Shown here in pieces: positions 6,350 through 13,269 of a stretch of 14,246 nucleotides of DNA (its first letter is position 1; every line of letters starts with the position of its first letter). Under the pieces are notes generated by a model. That model worked only from the letters and a program-made list of their open reading frames with translations, ran no database searches and was not told the DNA's origin. Source of the DNA: an uncultured Prevotella sp. (lineage in GTDB: Bacteria; Bacteroidota; Bacteroidia; Bacteroidales; Bacteroidaceae); contig USCM01000021.1 in the NCBI GenBank assembly GCA_900553155.1, forward strand, positions 1-14,246, read 5' to 3'. The position numbers and the translations under genes were made by a program.

Positions 6350-6396
6350 ATTGCCTAAGCGAAAAAACAATAACTAACAAAAACAAGTATTTTATT

Positions 6397-6864
6397 ATGG
6401 CTTACATGTCACAAGAAGGCTACGACAAGCTCGTTGCCGAACTCAAGCAGCTCGAATCAGTAGAGCGCCCCAAGGCATCGGCAGCCATCGCTGAAGCCCG
6501 TGACAAGGGCGACTTAAGCGAGAATGCCGAATATGATGCTGCCAAGGAAGCACAGGCTCATCTCGAAGAGAAGATTAACCGTATCAAGCTTGCTATAGCC
6601 GAGGCAAAGATTGTCGACACATCCCGTCTGAGCACCGACAGCGTACAGATTCTGTCTAAGGTGGAGATGACCAACCTCACCAACAAGGCTAAGATGACAT
6701 ACACTATCGTGAGCGAGAGCGAGGCCAACCTGCGCGAAGGCAAAATCTCTATCACCACTCCTATTGCACAGGGCTTGCTCAACCACAAGGTGGGCGACGA
6801 GGTGGAGATTAAGATTCCGCGTGGCACCATCCACCTGCGCATCGATAAGATCACTATTGAATAA
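6397..6864 (+). CDS. greA: Transcription elongation factor GreA
   Basis: This 155-residue protein rescues backtracked RNA polymerase by stimulating cleavage of the RNA 3' end within the polymerase secondary channel. The N-terminal coiled coil spans about residues 5-72. The acidic tip GDLSENAEY carries D39 and E42, which match the catalytic acidic pair of E. coli GreA. The C-terminal FKBP-like domain follows, with the family ending TTPIAQGLLNHKVGDEVEI. The length is normal. The ATG at 6397 is the first codon giving a full coiled coil. The long leader contains an intrinsic terminator, suggesting attenuation. The stop is 25 nt before the HIT gene in the same direction, and no promoter is visible in that gap. 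GreB was considered, but the sequence lacks GreB-specific extensions and fits GreA. Confidence 0.96.
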   Translation: MAYMSQEGYDKLVAELKQLESVERPKASAAIAEARDKGDLSENAEYDAAKEAQAHLEEKINRIKLAIAEAKIVDTSRLSTDSVQILSKVEMTNLTNKAKMTYTIVSESEANLREGKISITTPIAQGLLNHKVGDEVEIKIPRGTIHLRIDKITIE

Positions 6865-6874
6865 TAATTAAAAG

Positions 6875-6881
6875 AAGGAGG
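6875..6881 (+). promoter_or_regulatory. Canonical Shine-Dalgarno before the HIT gene
   Basis: AAGGAGG lies 8 nt before the ATG at 6890. This is unusual here, since I see no comparable sequence before the other starts I checked. It supports the chosen HIT start and suggests separate translation initiation within the greA operon. Confidence 0.7.
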
Positions 6882-6889
6882 AACCAATC

Positions 6890-7288
6890 ATGGACATTTT
6901 CTCTAAAATTGCTGCGGGCGAAATTCCCAGCTACAAGTGTGCCGAGAGCGACAAGTTCTATGCTTTTCTCGACATCAATCCGTTGGTAAAGGGTCACACC
7001 TTGGTTATACCACGTCGTGAGGTAGACTACATTTTCGATATGGAGGACGACGAGCTCGCCGAGTATCACGTCTTCGCCAAGAAGGTGGCGATAGCCATCA
7101 AGCGCGCTTTCCCGTGCATCAAGGTGGGCGAGGCTGTGCTCGGACTTGAGGTGCCGCATGCCCACATTCACCTCGTGCCAATGCAGTCGGAGAAGGACAT
7201 GATTTTCTCTAACCCTAAGCTCAAGCTCTCCGAGGAGGAGTTTAAGGAGATAGCCGACAAGATATACAACGAGTTTAAGCAGTTGTAA
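6890..7288 (+). CDS. HIT family nucleotide-binding hydrolase
   Basis: This 132-residue protein belongs to the histidine-triad superfamily, Hint-like branch. These enzymes typically hydrolyse nucleoside phosphoramidates or related adenylated compounds. The triad motif is VPHAHIHLVPM, with H90, H92 and H94, the middle one expected to be the nucleophile. The N-terminus MDIFSKIAAGEIPSYK and the stretch FLDINPLVKGHTLVIPRR (26-43) are the usual family landmarks. The acidic C-terminal helix LSEEEFKEIADKIYNEF is longer than in minimal Hint proteins. It should be cytoplasmic. The gene follows greA by 25 nt and ends at a strong terminator, so it is probably the last gene of a two-gene operon. The exact substrate cannot be read from the sequence. 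Confidence 0.93.
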   Translation: MDIFSKIAAGEIPSYKCAESDKFYAFLDINPLVKGHTLVIPRREVDYIFDMEDDELAEYHVFAKKVAIAIKRAFPCIKVGEAVLGLEVPHAHIHLVPMQSEKDMIFSNPKLKLSEEEFKEIADKIYNEFKQL

Positions 7289-7305
7289 TCTTAGGGTTTG
7301 ACACC

Positions 7306-7358
7306 AAGAAGGGTGTATCAAAACGCAAGCAACGCATTTTGATACACCCTTCTTTTTT
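7306..7358. terminator. Intrinsic terminator of the greA-HIT operon
   Basis: Positions 7306-7323 and 7337-7354 form a perfect 18-bp stem (AAGAAGGGTGTATCAAAA and its complement) with a 13-nt loop, followed by four T residues. It lies between the convergent HIT and WYL genes and may stop transcription from both sides, though the T-run is on the plus-strand side. Confidence 0.88.
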
Positions 7359-7418
7359 ATACCTATTTCCTCAAGGCTTTATACCTATTTCCTCAAGGCT
7401 TTATGTCTATTTCGCAAG
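7359..7418. repeat. Tandem 22-bp repeat downstream of the WYL gene
   Basis: The unit ATACCTATTTCCTCAAGGCTTT occurs exactly twice (7359-7380 and 7381-7402), with a degenerate partial third copy (7403-7418, sharing CTATTTC and CAAG). It fills the space between the terminator and the stop codon of the WYL regulator. No function is visible. Confidence 0.85.
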
Positions 7419-7429
7419 ACAGGCTTTTG

Positions 7430-8332
7430 TCACCCCTTCATCGAGTCGACCTTCTCCTTGATATATGCCTTAAACTGCTCGTCGCCGAGCACCTTTATGT
7501 CGTCATACAGCCCCATCACAAAGCGTCCGATGCCCAAGAACGATGCCACCTCGATATCCAATATCCAGTGTACGCCGTCCGAGGCAAGCGTTATCGAAGG
7601 TTCGGACAGCGGATATTCCTCCACCATAAGGTTGCGCGACAGCTGCCCCAACAGCAGCCGCACCCTATAGCGCTCCTCACCAGAGAACATAAAGATGTCG
7701 GTATACAATGCCTTGTGCTGCGCCTTGTTGAACCACGGCATATCCAACAGCTCTACTGTGTCCATCCTGGACAGCTTGAAGGTCTTGTTCTGATGGCTGC
7801 ATATCTCGTGGCAGCGCACGTCGCGGCCATTGTTAAGAAACATATAAGGCTCTACATAGCGGTCGGTAACGGTGTGGCTGTGCGGCGACGAGTAGTTGCA
7901 TATCTTCACCACTTGCTCCGTCTTCATAGCGTTGCGCAGTACAGCCTTGTTAGAGTTCACCCTTTCGGCATACGCCTGACTCGACATTATATCGTCCAGT
8001 CCGAAGTGGCGAGCCAGCTTTACACGCAGCCTTGACGCCATAGCATCCTTAGGGTCGGCCTCGCCGAGAGTGTGACACAAATACTCTGCCTCAGTATCGG
8101 ATAGAGGTATGTTCTCCTTCAGCCTCTTAAAGAAGGGCGACCGAGGGTCGAGAGAGTATCTGTTGCCATTGCGTTCCACACGAAATCCGTAGTCGGCAAG
8201 CAATTTAAGATAGTTGTATACGCTTCGCCGAGTAACCCCCAACATGTCGGCATACTGTTGTGTAGTGTGCTGAGCAGTGCCGGTAAGGTATACTATAAGG
8301 TCGAGGATACGTTTGCATTGTGCTGTTTCCAT
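7430..8332 (-). CDS. WYL-domain transcriptional regulator (HTH plus WYL)
   Basis: With the chosen start the protein is 300 residues. Residues about 5-60 form a DeoR/HTH_11-like winged helix-turn-helix (QYADMLGVTRRSVYNYLKLLADYGF, with the wing VERNGNRYSLD). The rest resembles a WYL ligand-sensing domain: VVKICNYSSPHSHTVTDRYVEPYMFLNNGRDVRCHE, then TFKLSRMDTVELLD, and a C-terminal beta region. The tripeptide normally reading W-Y-L is replaced by VRC-like residues, so the ligand site is diverged. Such proteins usually bind DNA and sense nucleic-acid or nucleotide ligands. The frame is also open to an ATG at 8377, which would overlap rnhB by 20 nt; I prefer 8332 because METAQCKRILDLIVYL begins directly at the HTH. 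It follows rnhB at the end of the suf run. Confidence 0.85.
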   Translation of the reverse strand: METAQCKRILDLIVYLTGTAQHTTQQYADMLGVTRRSVYNYLKLLADYGFRVERNGNRYSLDPRSPFFKRLKENIPLSDTEAEYLCHTLGEADPKDAMASRLRVKLARHFGLDDIMSSQAYAERVNSNKAVLRNAMKTEQVVKICNYSSPHSHTVTDRYVEPYMFLNNGRDVRCHEICSHQNKTFKLSRMDTVELLDMPWFNKAQHKALYTDIFMFSGEERYRVRLLLGQLSRNLMVEEYPLSEPSITLASDGVHWILDIEVASFLGIGRFVMGLYDDIKVLGDEQFKAYIKEKVDSMKG

Positions 8333-8357
8333 TAGGTTTAAAGTTAGCGTTAGTTTG

Positions 8358-8987
8358 TCAGTCGAATTGCAGTTCAAGTTGTCCGTCGCCCATGAGGTTG
8401 TAGCTCATGCGATGGTATGGTGTCGTTCCGTGCAGGCGTATGCCCTCGCGGTGCGCCTTTGTGGGATATCCCTTGTTCTTCTGCCAGTCGTAGTAGGGAT
8501 ATTCCTCTGCCAGGCGGTCCATATATTCGTCGCGGAAGGTCTTGGCAAGTATGCTCGCCGCGGCTATGGCTTGATACTTTCCGTCGCCCTTCACTATCGT
8601 GGTGTATGGCAGGTCGCGGTATGGCGTAAAGCGGTTGCCGTCTACTATTACAGCCTCGGGGCGCACCTTAAGCTGGTCGAGAGCCCGGTGCATTGCGAGG
8701 AAACTTGCCTTCAGTATATTTATTTTGTCGATCTCCTCCGGAGTTACCACGCCCACAGCCCACGCCACGGCATCGCGCACAATAATGTCGCGCAGCTCGC
8801 GGCGCCGTTTCTCCGACAGCTTCTTCGAGTCGTTAAGCAGTGGGTTGTCGTAGTTGCGGGGCAATATTACGGCAGCCGCATACACGCTGCCTGCCAAGCA
8901 TCCGCGTCCTGCCTCGTCGCAGCCAGCCTCAACAAGGTCGGCATAATAGTGCGGCAACAAGTGGTTTGTCTCTTTATCTTTGCTCAT
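8358..8987 (-). CDS. rnhB: Ribonuclease HII
   Basis: This 209-residue enzyme cuts the RNA strand of RNA-DNA hybrids and starts removal of single ribonucleotides from DNA. The signature GCDEAGRGCLAG supplies D24 and E25 and the GRG loop (27-29) that senses the ribonucleotide. VDGNRF supplies D116, and the stretch QAIAAASILAKTFRDEYM supplies the fourth acidic residue D153. The KGYPTKAHREGIRLHG motif near residues 172-187 is also typical. The length is normal, with a 20-residue N-terminal lead before the first motif. It starts 33 nt after the sufS stop with no terminator between, so it is probably read through from the suf genes. The only promoter-like word nearby (TATCTTTG, 8975-8982) is on the opposite strand and lies inside its own first codons. 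Confidence 0.96.
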   Translation of the reverse strand: MSKDKETNHLLPHYYADLVEAGCDEAGRGCLAGSVYAAAVILPRNYDNPLLNDSKKLSEKRRRELRDIIVRDAVAWAVGVVTPEEIDKINILKASFLAMHRALDQLKVRPEAVIVDGNRFTPYRDLPYTTIVKGDGKYQAIAAASILAKTFRDEYMDRLAEEYPYYDWQKNKGYPTKAHREGIRLHGTTPYHRMSYNLMGDGQLELQFD

Positions 8988-9020
8988 TGGTTTAGATAAT
9001 GCTGTATGTAGTTCTTTTTG

Positions 9021-10235
9021 TTAGAACATCTGGCTAACGCGCTTCACACCGGCAACGAGGGTGTCTATCTCGTCCTTGGTGTTGTACAGGCCGAACGAGG
9101 CACGCACCACGCCTTGTACACCGAAGCGGTCCATAACCGGCTGGGCACAATGGTGACCGGTGCGGACGGCTATGCCGAGGCGGTCGAGCAGTGTGCCCAT
9201 ATCGAGATGATGGATGTCGCCAACGAGGAACGACACCACGGCATCCTTGCCCTCGGTGGTTCCAAACAGACGCATATTCTCTATCTCTGCCATACGAGCC
9301 ATGCAGTATTCGGTAAGCTCGTGCTCGTGACGTGCGATGTTGTCCATACCGAGATTAGACACGTAATCGAGAGCTATAGCCAGTCCGTGGGTGGCAACAT
9401 AGTCGGGGGTGCCTGCCTCAAACTTGAAGGGCAGCTTCTCGAATGTTGTCTTCTCGAAGCTTACGCTCTCTATCATCTCGCCTCCGCCCTGGTATGGCGG
9501 CATGCGGTCGAGCCACTCTTCCTTGCCGTACAGCACACCGATGCCTGTAGGGCCGTATATCTTATGACCCGAGAAGGCAAAGAAGTCGCAGTCCATAGCC
9601 TGCACGTCAACGGCAAAGTGGGGTGTCGACTGCGCTCCGTCCACAAGCACCGGCACGTCGTGCTCGTGTGCAATGCGGATAATGTCGTTTACTGGGTTCA
9701 CCGTGCCTAATGTGTTGCTTACATGGGCAATGCTTACAATCTTGGTGCGGTCGGTAAAGAGCTGCCTGTAAGCATCCATGTCGAGCTTGCCGCTGTCGTC
9801 CATCGGTATAACCTTGATGGCGATGCCGCGCTTTGCAGCCTGCAGCTGCCAAGGCACGATGTTGCTGTGGTGCTCCATTACAGAGACAATCACCTCGTCG
9901 CCCTCGGCCATGAAGCCCTCGCAGAACGACGACGCTACAAGATTGATGCTCTCTGTTGTGCCACGTGTGAAGATTATCTCCTCTACCTTTGGGGCATTGA
10001 TAAACTGGCGCACTTTCTCGCGAGCCGCCTCGTGCAGGTCGGTGGCACGTTGTGATAGATAGTGAACACCACGGTGAACGTTGGCGTTGGCGTTGAGATA
10101 TTCGTCGCGCATTGCGTCGAGCACACAGAGGGGTTTCTGCGTGGTGGCGGCGTTGTCGAGATAGACAAGCGGACGGTCGTATACGGTGCGAGACAGTATT
10201 GGGAAGTCCTCGCGAACTTTATTGATATCGTACAT
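9021..10235 (-). CDS. sufS: Cysteine desulfurase SufS
   Basis: This 404-residue PLP enzyme removes sulfur from cysteine as a persulfide for Fe-S cluster assembly on SufBCD. Visible landmarks are YLDNAATTQKP (25-34), the histidine that stacks on PLP (EHHSN, H122), VDGAQSTPH (198-206), the Schiff-base lysine in FSGHKIYGPTG (K225), and the persulfide cysteine in RTGHHCAQP (C363). The RTGHHCAQP wording identifies the SufS/CsdA (type II) group. The start at 10235 gives the standard N-terminus MYDINKVREDFPIL. The frame stays open far upstream into sufD, but that extension reads through a heptanucleotide repeat and another gene and is not protein. No sufE or sufU sulfur-transfer partner is in the window. 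It is separated from sufD by 68 nt, mostly the repeat. Confidence 0.96.
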   Translation of the reverse strand: MYDINKVREDFPILSRTVYDRPLVYLDNAATTQKPLCVLDAMRDEYLNANANVHRGVHYLSQRATDLHEAAREKVRQFINAPKVEEIIFTRGTTESINLVASSFCEGFMAEGDEVIVSVMEHHSNIVPWQLQAAKRGIAIKVIPMDDSGKLDMDAYRQLFTDRTKIVSIAHVSNTLGTVNPVNDIIRIAHEHDVPVLVDGAQSTPHFAVDVQAMDCDFFAFSGHKIYGPTGIGVLYGKEEWLDRMPPYQGGGEMIESVSFEKTTFEKLPFKFEAGTPDYVATHGLAIALDYVSNLGMDNIARHEHELTEYCMARMAEIENMRLFGTTEGKDAVVSFLVGDIHHLDMGTLLDRLGIAVRTGHHCAQPVMDRFGVQGVVRASFGLYNTKDEIDTLVAGVKRVSQMF

Positions 10236-10243
10236 GTGGTTAA

Positions 10244-10292
10244 GTGAAAAGTGAAGAGTGAAGAGTGAAGAGTGAAGAGTGAAGAGTGAAAA
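10244..10292 (-). repeat. Heptanucleotide tandem array between sufD and sufS
   Basis: Seven units of 7 nt: GTGAAAA, five exact GTGAAGA, GTGAAAA on the plus strand (TCTTCAC on the transcribed strand). The array occupies most of the 68-nt sufD-sufS spacer and ends 8 nt before the sufS start codon, in the position of the ribosome binding region. Copy-number change by slippage is plausible and could affect sufS translation. Confidence 0.92.
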
Positions 10293-10303
10293 ATCAAATA
10301 CTT

Positions 10304-11647
10304 TTACTTGCACATTTTGCATCCCTCGCACTTGCTCAGCTCGCCACGGAATCGCTTCTCCACGAGATAGTGCAGGCGGTCGCGCAGCGGTTCGAGCTGT
10401 ATCTTGTCGATTACCTCGTTGATGAAGGCAAACTCGAGCAGCAGCTTGGCTTCCTTCTCGCTTATGCCGCGCTGGCGCATATAGAAGAGGGCGGCATCGT
10501 TGAGCTGACCTACGGTTGAGCCGTGCGAGCACTTTACGTCGTCGGCATAAATCTCGAGCATAGGCTGAGTGTACATACGGGCTGTCTTGGTGGCGCAAAG
10601 GTTCTGGTTTACCTCCTCGCTCACGGTCTTCTGCGCTCCGTGTCGAACAAGCACGCGTCCGGCAAACGCACCGGTCGACTTGTCGTCCAGCACATACTTG
10701 TACAGCTCGTGACTTGTGCAGTGGCTCACCTGGTGGTCGATAAGGGTGTTGTTGTCCACGTGCTGTGTCTTGTCGGCTATAACGCAGCCGTTGCACCAGC
10801 ACTCGGCACCCTCGCCCTTGAGTTGCACGTCGAGACGGTTGCGTGTAACGCCGTTGTGCAGGGTTATGACGTTGTGGTTGAAACGCGAGTCGCGCTGCTG
10901 TTCCACATACACGTTAGACACACGTGTGTTCTTGATGTGTGTCTCCTCCATGCAATAGAGGTCGAGCGACGCGTTCTGTCCAACGTAAGCCTCTATCACC
11001 TGTGTGGTGAGGAAGCGGCGGTCGTCGGCGGCATGGTCGCAGAAGAGGAACTTGGCGCTTGCGCCTTCCTCCATAACTATCAGCGCACGGCGGTTTACCA
11101 TAAGGTCGACGTCAGAGCGCAGGATGTTTATCACCTGCACCGTCTTGTCCACAACGACGTTCTTCTTGACGTGCACCAGCAGTCCGTCCTGTGCCAGCAT
11201 AGTGTTGAGGGCGGTTATGCCGTCGTCGCTTGTCTTGGCAAGCTTGGCGTAATGCTGTGCCACAAACTCGGGATGGTCCTTGGCATATTGTGCCAGCGAC
11301 GTAACCTCAACACCCTCGGGCAGATTTTCCTTGGGCTGAAGCGCCGAGCGAAACTGGTCGTTCACGATAAAGTAGAGCGCTGTGCTAAGATTAGGCACGT
11401 CGCAACGGAATGCCTTGTATGGGTCGACCGGTATCTCGATGCGGTTGATGTTCAAGCCATAGTTGGGCTCAAACAGCGGGTCGACGCTTGTATATTTGTA
11501 TCGCTCCACCTTGCGCGACGGGAAGCCCATCTGCTCGAAGTCGGCAAAGGCAGCGTCGCGCACAGCGTTAAGCGCGTCGGCACTGTGGGCGCTTATCTGG
11601 TCGCGACATTCGCGGTAGAGGTCGATATATTGTTTCTCGCTATTCAT
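10304..11647 (-). CDS. sufD: Fe-S cluster assembly protein SufD
   Basis: This 447-residue protein is the SufD subunit of the SufBC2D scaffold on which Fe-S clusters are built. The N-terminal helical part (1-90, with FPSRKVERYKYT) is followed by the right-handed beta-helix core. In the core, DVKCSHGSTVGQLNDAALFYMRQRG carries C373 and H375; the histidine matches the conserved SufD residue implicated in cluster assembly at the SufB-SufD interface. The protein ends with SKCEGCKMCK, a Cys-x-x-Cys-x-x-Cys tail (C440, C443, C446), and there is an internal CWCNGC (283-288). The start ATG at 11647 lies 3 nt after the sufC stop, so translation is probably coupled. SufB paralogy was considered; the absence of SufB landmarks and the presence of a separate sufB settle it. 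Confidence 0.95.
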   Translation of the reverse strand: MNSEKQYIDLYRECRDQISAHSADALNAVRDAAFADFEQMGFPSRKVERYKYTSVDPLFEPNYGLNINRIEIPVDPYKAFRCDVPNLSTALYFIVNDQFRSALQPKENLPEGVEVTSLAQYAKDHPEFVAQHYAKLAKTSDDGITALNTMLAQDGLLVHVKKNVVVDKTVQVINILRSDVDLMVNRRALIVMEEGASAKFLFCDHAADDRRFLTTQVIEAYVGQNASLDLYCMEETHIKNTRVSNVYVEQQRDSRFNHNVITLHNGVTRNRLDVQLKGEGAECWCNGCVIADKTQHVDNNTLIDHQVSHCTSHELYKYVLDDKSTGAFAGRVLVRHGAQKTVSEEVNQNLCATKTARMYTQPMLEIYADDVKCSHGSTVGQLNDAALFYMRQRGISEKEAKLLLEFAFINEVIDKIQLEPLRDRLHYLVEKRFRGELSKCEGCKMCK

Positions 11648-11650
11648 ATA

Positions 11651-12403
11651 CTATTCTTCTACTTCAGCCTTAATCCAGTCGTATCCTCTCTGCTCAATCT
11701 CCTTGGCAAGCTCGGGTCCGGCAGTTTTCACTATTCTTCCCTTGTAGAGCACGTGCACCACGTCTGGCTTAATCATGTCGAGCAGACGCTCGTAGTGGGT
11801 AATGACGATGGCAGATGTCTCTGGGGTGTGCATCTTGTTTACGCCATCGGCAACAATGCGCATGGCGTCTACGTCAAGACCCGAGTCGGTCTCGTCCAGT
11901 ATGGCGAGCTTAGGCTCAAGCATAGCCATCTGGAATATCTCGTTGCGCTTCTTCTCTCCACCCGAGAAGCCCTCGTTTACAGAACGTCGTGTGAACTTTG
12001 AGTCGAGTTCCACAATCTTGCGCTTCTCGTTCATCAGCTTCAAGAACTCGCCTGCCTTCAGTTCCGGCTCGCCGTGATACTTGCGCTTCTCGTTGACGGC
12101 AGCCTTGAGAAAGTTGGTCATCGACACGCCCGGTATCTCCACCGGATACTGGAACGAGAGGAACAATCCCTCGTGTGCGCGATCTTCCGGCTTCATCTCA
12201 ATAAGGTTCTTGCCGTTGAATATAGCCTCGCCCTCGGTTACCTCGTACAGAGGGTTGCCGGTGAGCACGGCACTAAGGGTTGACTTGCCCGAACCGTTAG
12301 GTCCCATGATGGCGTGTATCTCGCCGTCTTTTATCGTGAGGTTGATGCCTCGTAGTATTTCCTTGCCAGCGATAGTGGCGTGGAGGTTCTTTACTTCTAA
12401 CAT
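11651..12403 (-). CDS. sufC: Fe-S cluster assembly ATPase SufC
   Basis: This 250-residue cytoplasmic ABC-type ATPase drives conformational change of the SufBCD scaffold. Walker A is GPNGSGKS (34-41), the Q-loop glutamine is Q85 (LSFQYPVEIPG), the signature is FSGGEKKRNEI (146-156), Walker B is LAILDE (166-171) with catalytic E171, the D-loop is SGLDVDA, and the switch histidine is H203. The wording FSGGEKKRNEIFQMA and the QYPVEIPGVS stretch are specific to SufC as against transporter ATPases. The start at 12403 gives MLEVKNLHATI, the usual N-terminus. It follows the outer-membrane protein gene by 20 nt and precedes sufD by 3 nt. Confidence 0.97.
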   Translation of the reverse strand: MLEVKNLHATIAGKEILRGINLTIKDGEIHAIMGPNGSGKSTLSAVLTGNPLYEVTEGEAIFNGKNLIEMKPEDRAHEGLFLSFQYPVEIPGVSMTNFLKAAVNEKRKYHGEPELKAGEFLKLMNEKRKIVELDSKFTRRSVNEGFSGGEKKRNEIFQMAMLEPKLAILDETDSGLDVDAMRIVADGVNKMHTPETSAIVITHYERLLDMIKPDVVHVLYKGRIVKTAGPELAKEIEQRGYDWIKAEVEE

Positions 12404-12423
12404 ATCTTGATGTTTAAATAGTT

Positions 12424-13269
12424 TTAGTATGAATCGAGCACTCGTTTCAAGCCCGATTTATGTCGTTCTTTCTTTGTTTCCTTCTGCGCCCCGTCATTGG
12501 GGTCGTATATGCCGAGTGCCATATATATCAGGTCGAAGAGGCTGTTGCCGTCGTTCGAGGTGAACCTGAACGGGAACGTTGCCTTCAATCCTATCTGAAT
12601 GTTGTGGCGGTGCATATTGGAGCGCATGCGGTATGCAGCAGGCTGTCCGCCGTATGTCGTGGAGACGTTTGTCTTGCCGTCGATGGCGAGTGGGAATCCG
12701 TACTGAAACTCCAAAGCGAGCGACGAGAAGATGTAGCAGTCGAAGCCTATGGCAGGAGCCACGCTGAGCCGTGGATAGCTTATGCTGTAGCTGCGCTCAT
12801 GGCTGTAGCCGCTTCCCGTAACGCTTATGCTGTGCCGCTCGTTCTGCGAGCCTACATTGGTGTAGGTCATGAGGGCAGCATAAGGCTGTATGGCGCAACC
12901 CTCAGACAACGGATAATAGCGTGCGCCAAGCGCAATGTTGCGCATTGTGGCAGGCACGTCGCTGCTGTACCATCCGAGGGTCTCGGCATTGTAGCCGCCA
13001 ACAAACGAGAAGTGGGCATTGTTGAGATAATACTCCAACATCACGTTGCCCATTGGCGATTCGAAGGCACCTGTCTTCTCCGTAACCGATTGCGGTTGCT
13101 CGTGGCTTGCCGTCGTAGGACACGAGATGTTCATGCCGGCTATTATTGCCCAGCGGCGCGACGTGTCGTCATCGTCGTTGGCTGCGCCCAATGTCGCTAT
13201 AGGTGCTGCCAAGAGAGCTGTTGCCACGAACAATCTGCCTAACCTGTACTGCATATAGTTAATCCTCAT
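12424..13269 (-). CDS. Outer-membrane beta-barrel-like protein between sufB and sufC
   Basis: The predicted 281-residue protein has a signal peptide (hydrophobic segment about residues 13-28, LFVATALLAAPIATLG; likely cleavage near GAAND). Many alternating, aromatic-rich strands follow, as in small outer-membrane barrels: HFSFVGGYNAET, IALGARYYPL, IQPYAALMTYTN, PAIGFDCYIFSSLALEFQYG, NIQIGLKATFPFRF. A polar tail rich in K and D ends the protein (KETKKERHKSGLKRVLDSY), which is unusual because barrels often end in an aromatic strand. I recognise no named family. The ATG at 13269 is the longest start; the ATG at 13254 (MQYRLGRLF) gives an equally good signal peptide. It lies between sufB and sufC in the same direction, 20 nt before sufC, and so is probably transcribed with them. 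Confidence 0.75.
   Translation of the reverse strand: MRINYMQYRLGRLFVATALLAAPIATLGAANDDDDTSRRWAIIAGMNISCPTTASHEQPQSVTEKTGAFESPMGNVMLEYYLNNAHFSFVGGYNAETLGWYSSDVPATMRNIALGARYYPLSEGCAIQPYAALMTYTNVGSQNERHSISVTGSGYSHERSYSISYPRLSVAPAIGFDCYIFSSLALEFQYGFPLAIDGKTNVSTTYGGQPAAYRMRSNMHRHNIQIGLKATFPFRFTSNDGNSLFDLIYMALGIYDPNDGAQKETKKERHKSGLKRVLDSY

Noticed and set aside
8339..8346. TAACTTTA on the minus strand as a promoter for the WYL gene
   Set aside because: One mismatch in the -7 word and no TTTG at the -33 distance; too weak to list.
8975..8982. TATCTTTG on the plus strand as a promoter
   Set aside because: No -33 element lies at the right distance, it points antisense into sufS, and it is explained by the first codons of rnhB on the other strand.
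9018..9710. 230-codon plus-strand frame opposite sufS
   Set aside because: It is the antisense shadow of the SufS catalytic region, with no recognisable protein features.
10244..10292. Heptanucleotide array as a CRISPR or integrase site
   Set aside because: The unit is 7 nt with no spacers, and there are no cas or integrase genes nearby.
10236..10802. Upstream extension of the sufS reading frame
   Set aside because: The frame is open but runs through the heptanucleotide repeat and then an alternative frame of sufD. The standard SufS N-terminus begins at 10235.
10523..12001. Long open frame of 492 codons on the plus strand opposite sufD and sufC
   Set aside because: It lies wholly antisense to two clearly identified genes, shows no domain, and its composition fits a mirror of the codon bias of the real genes.
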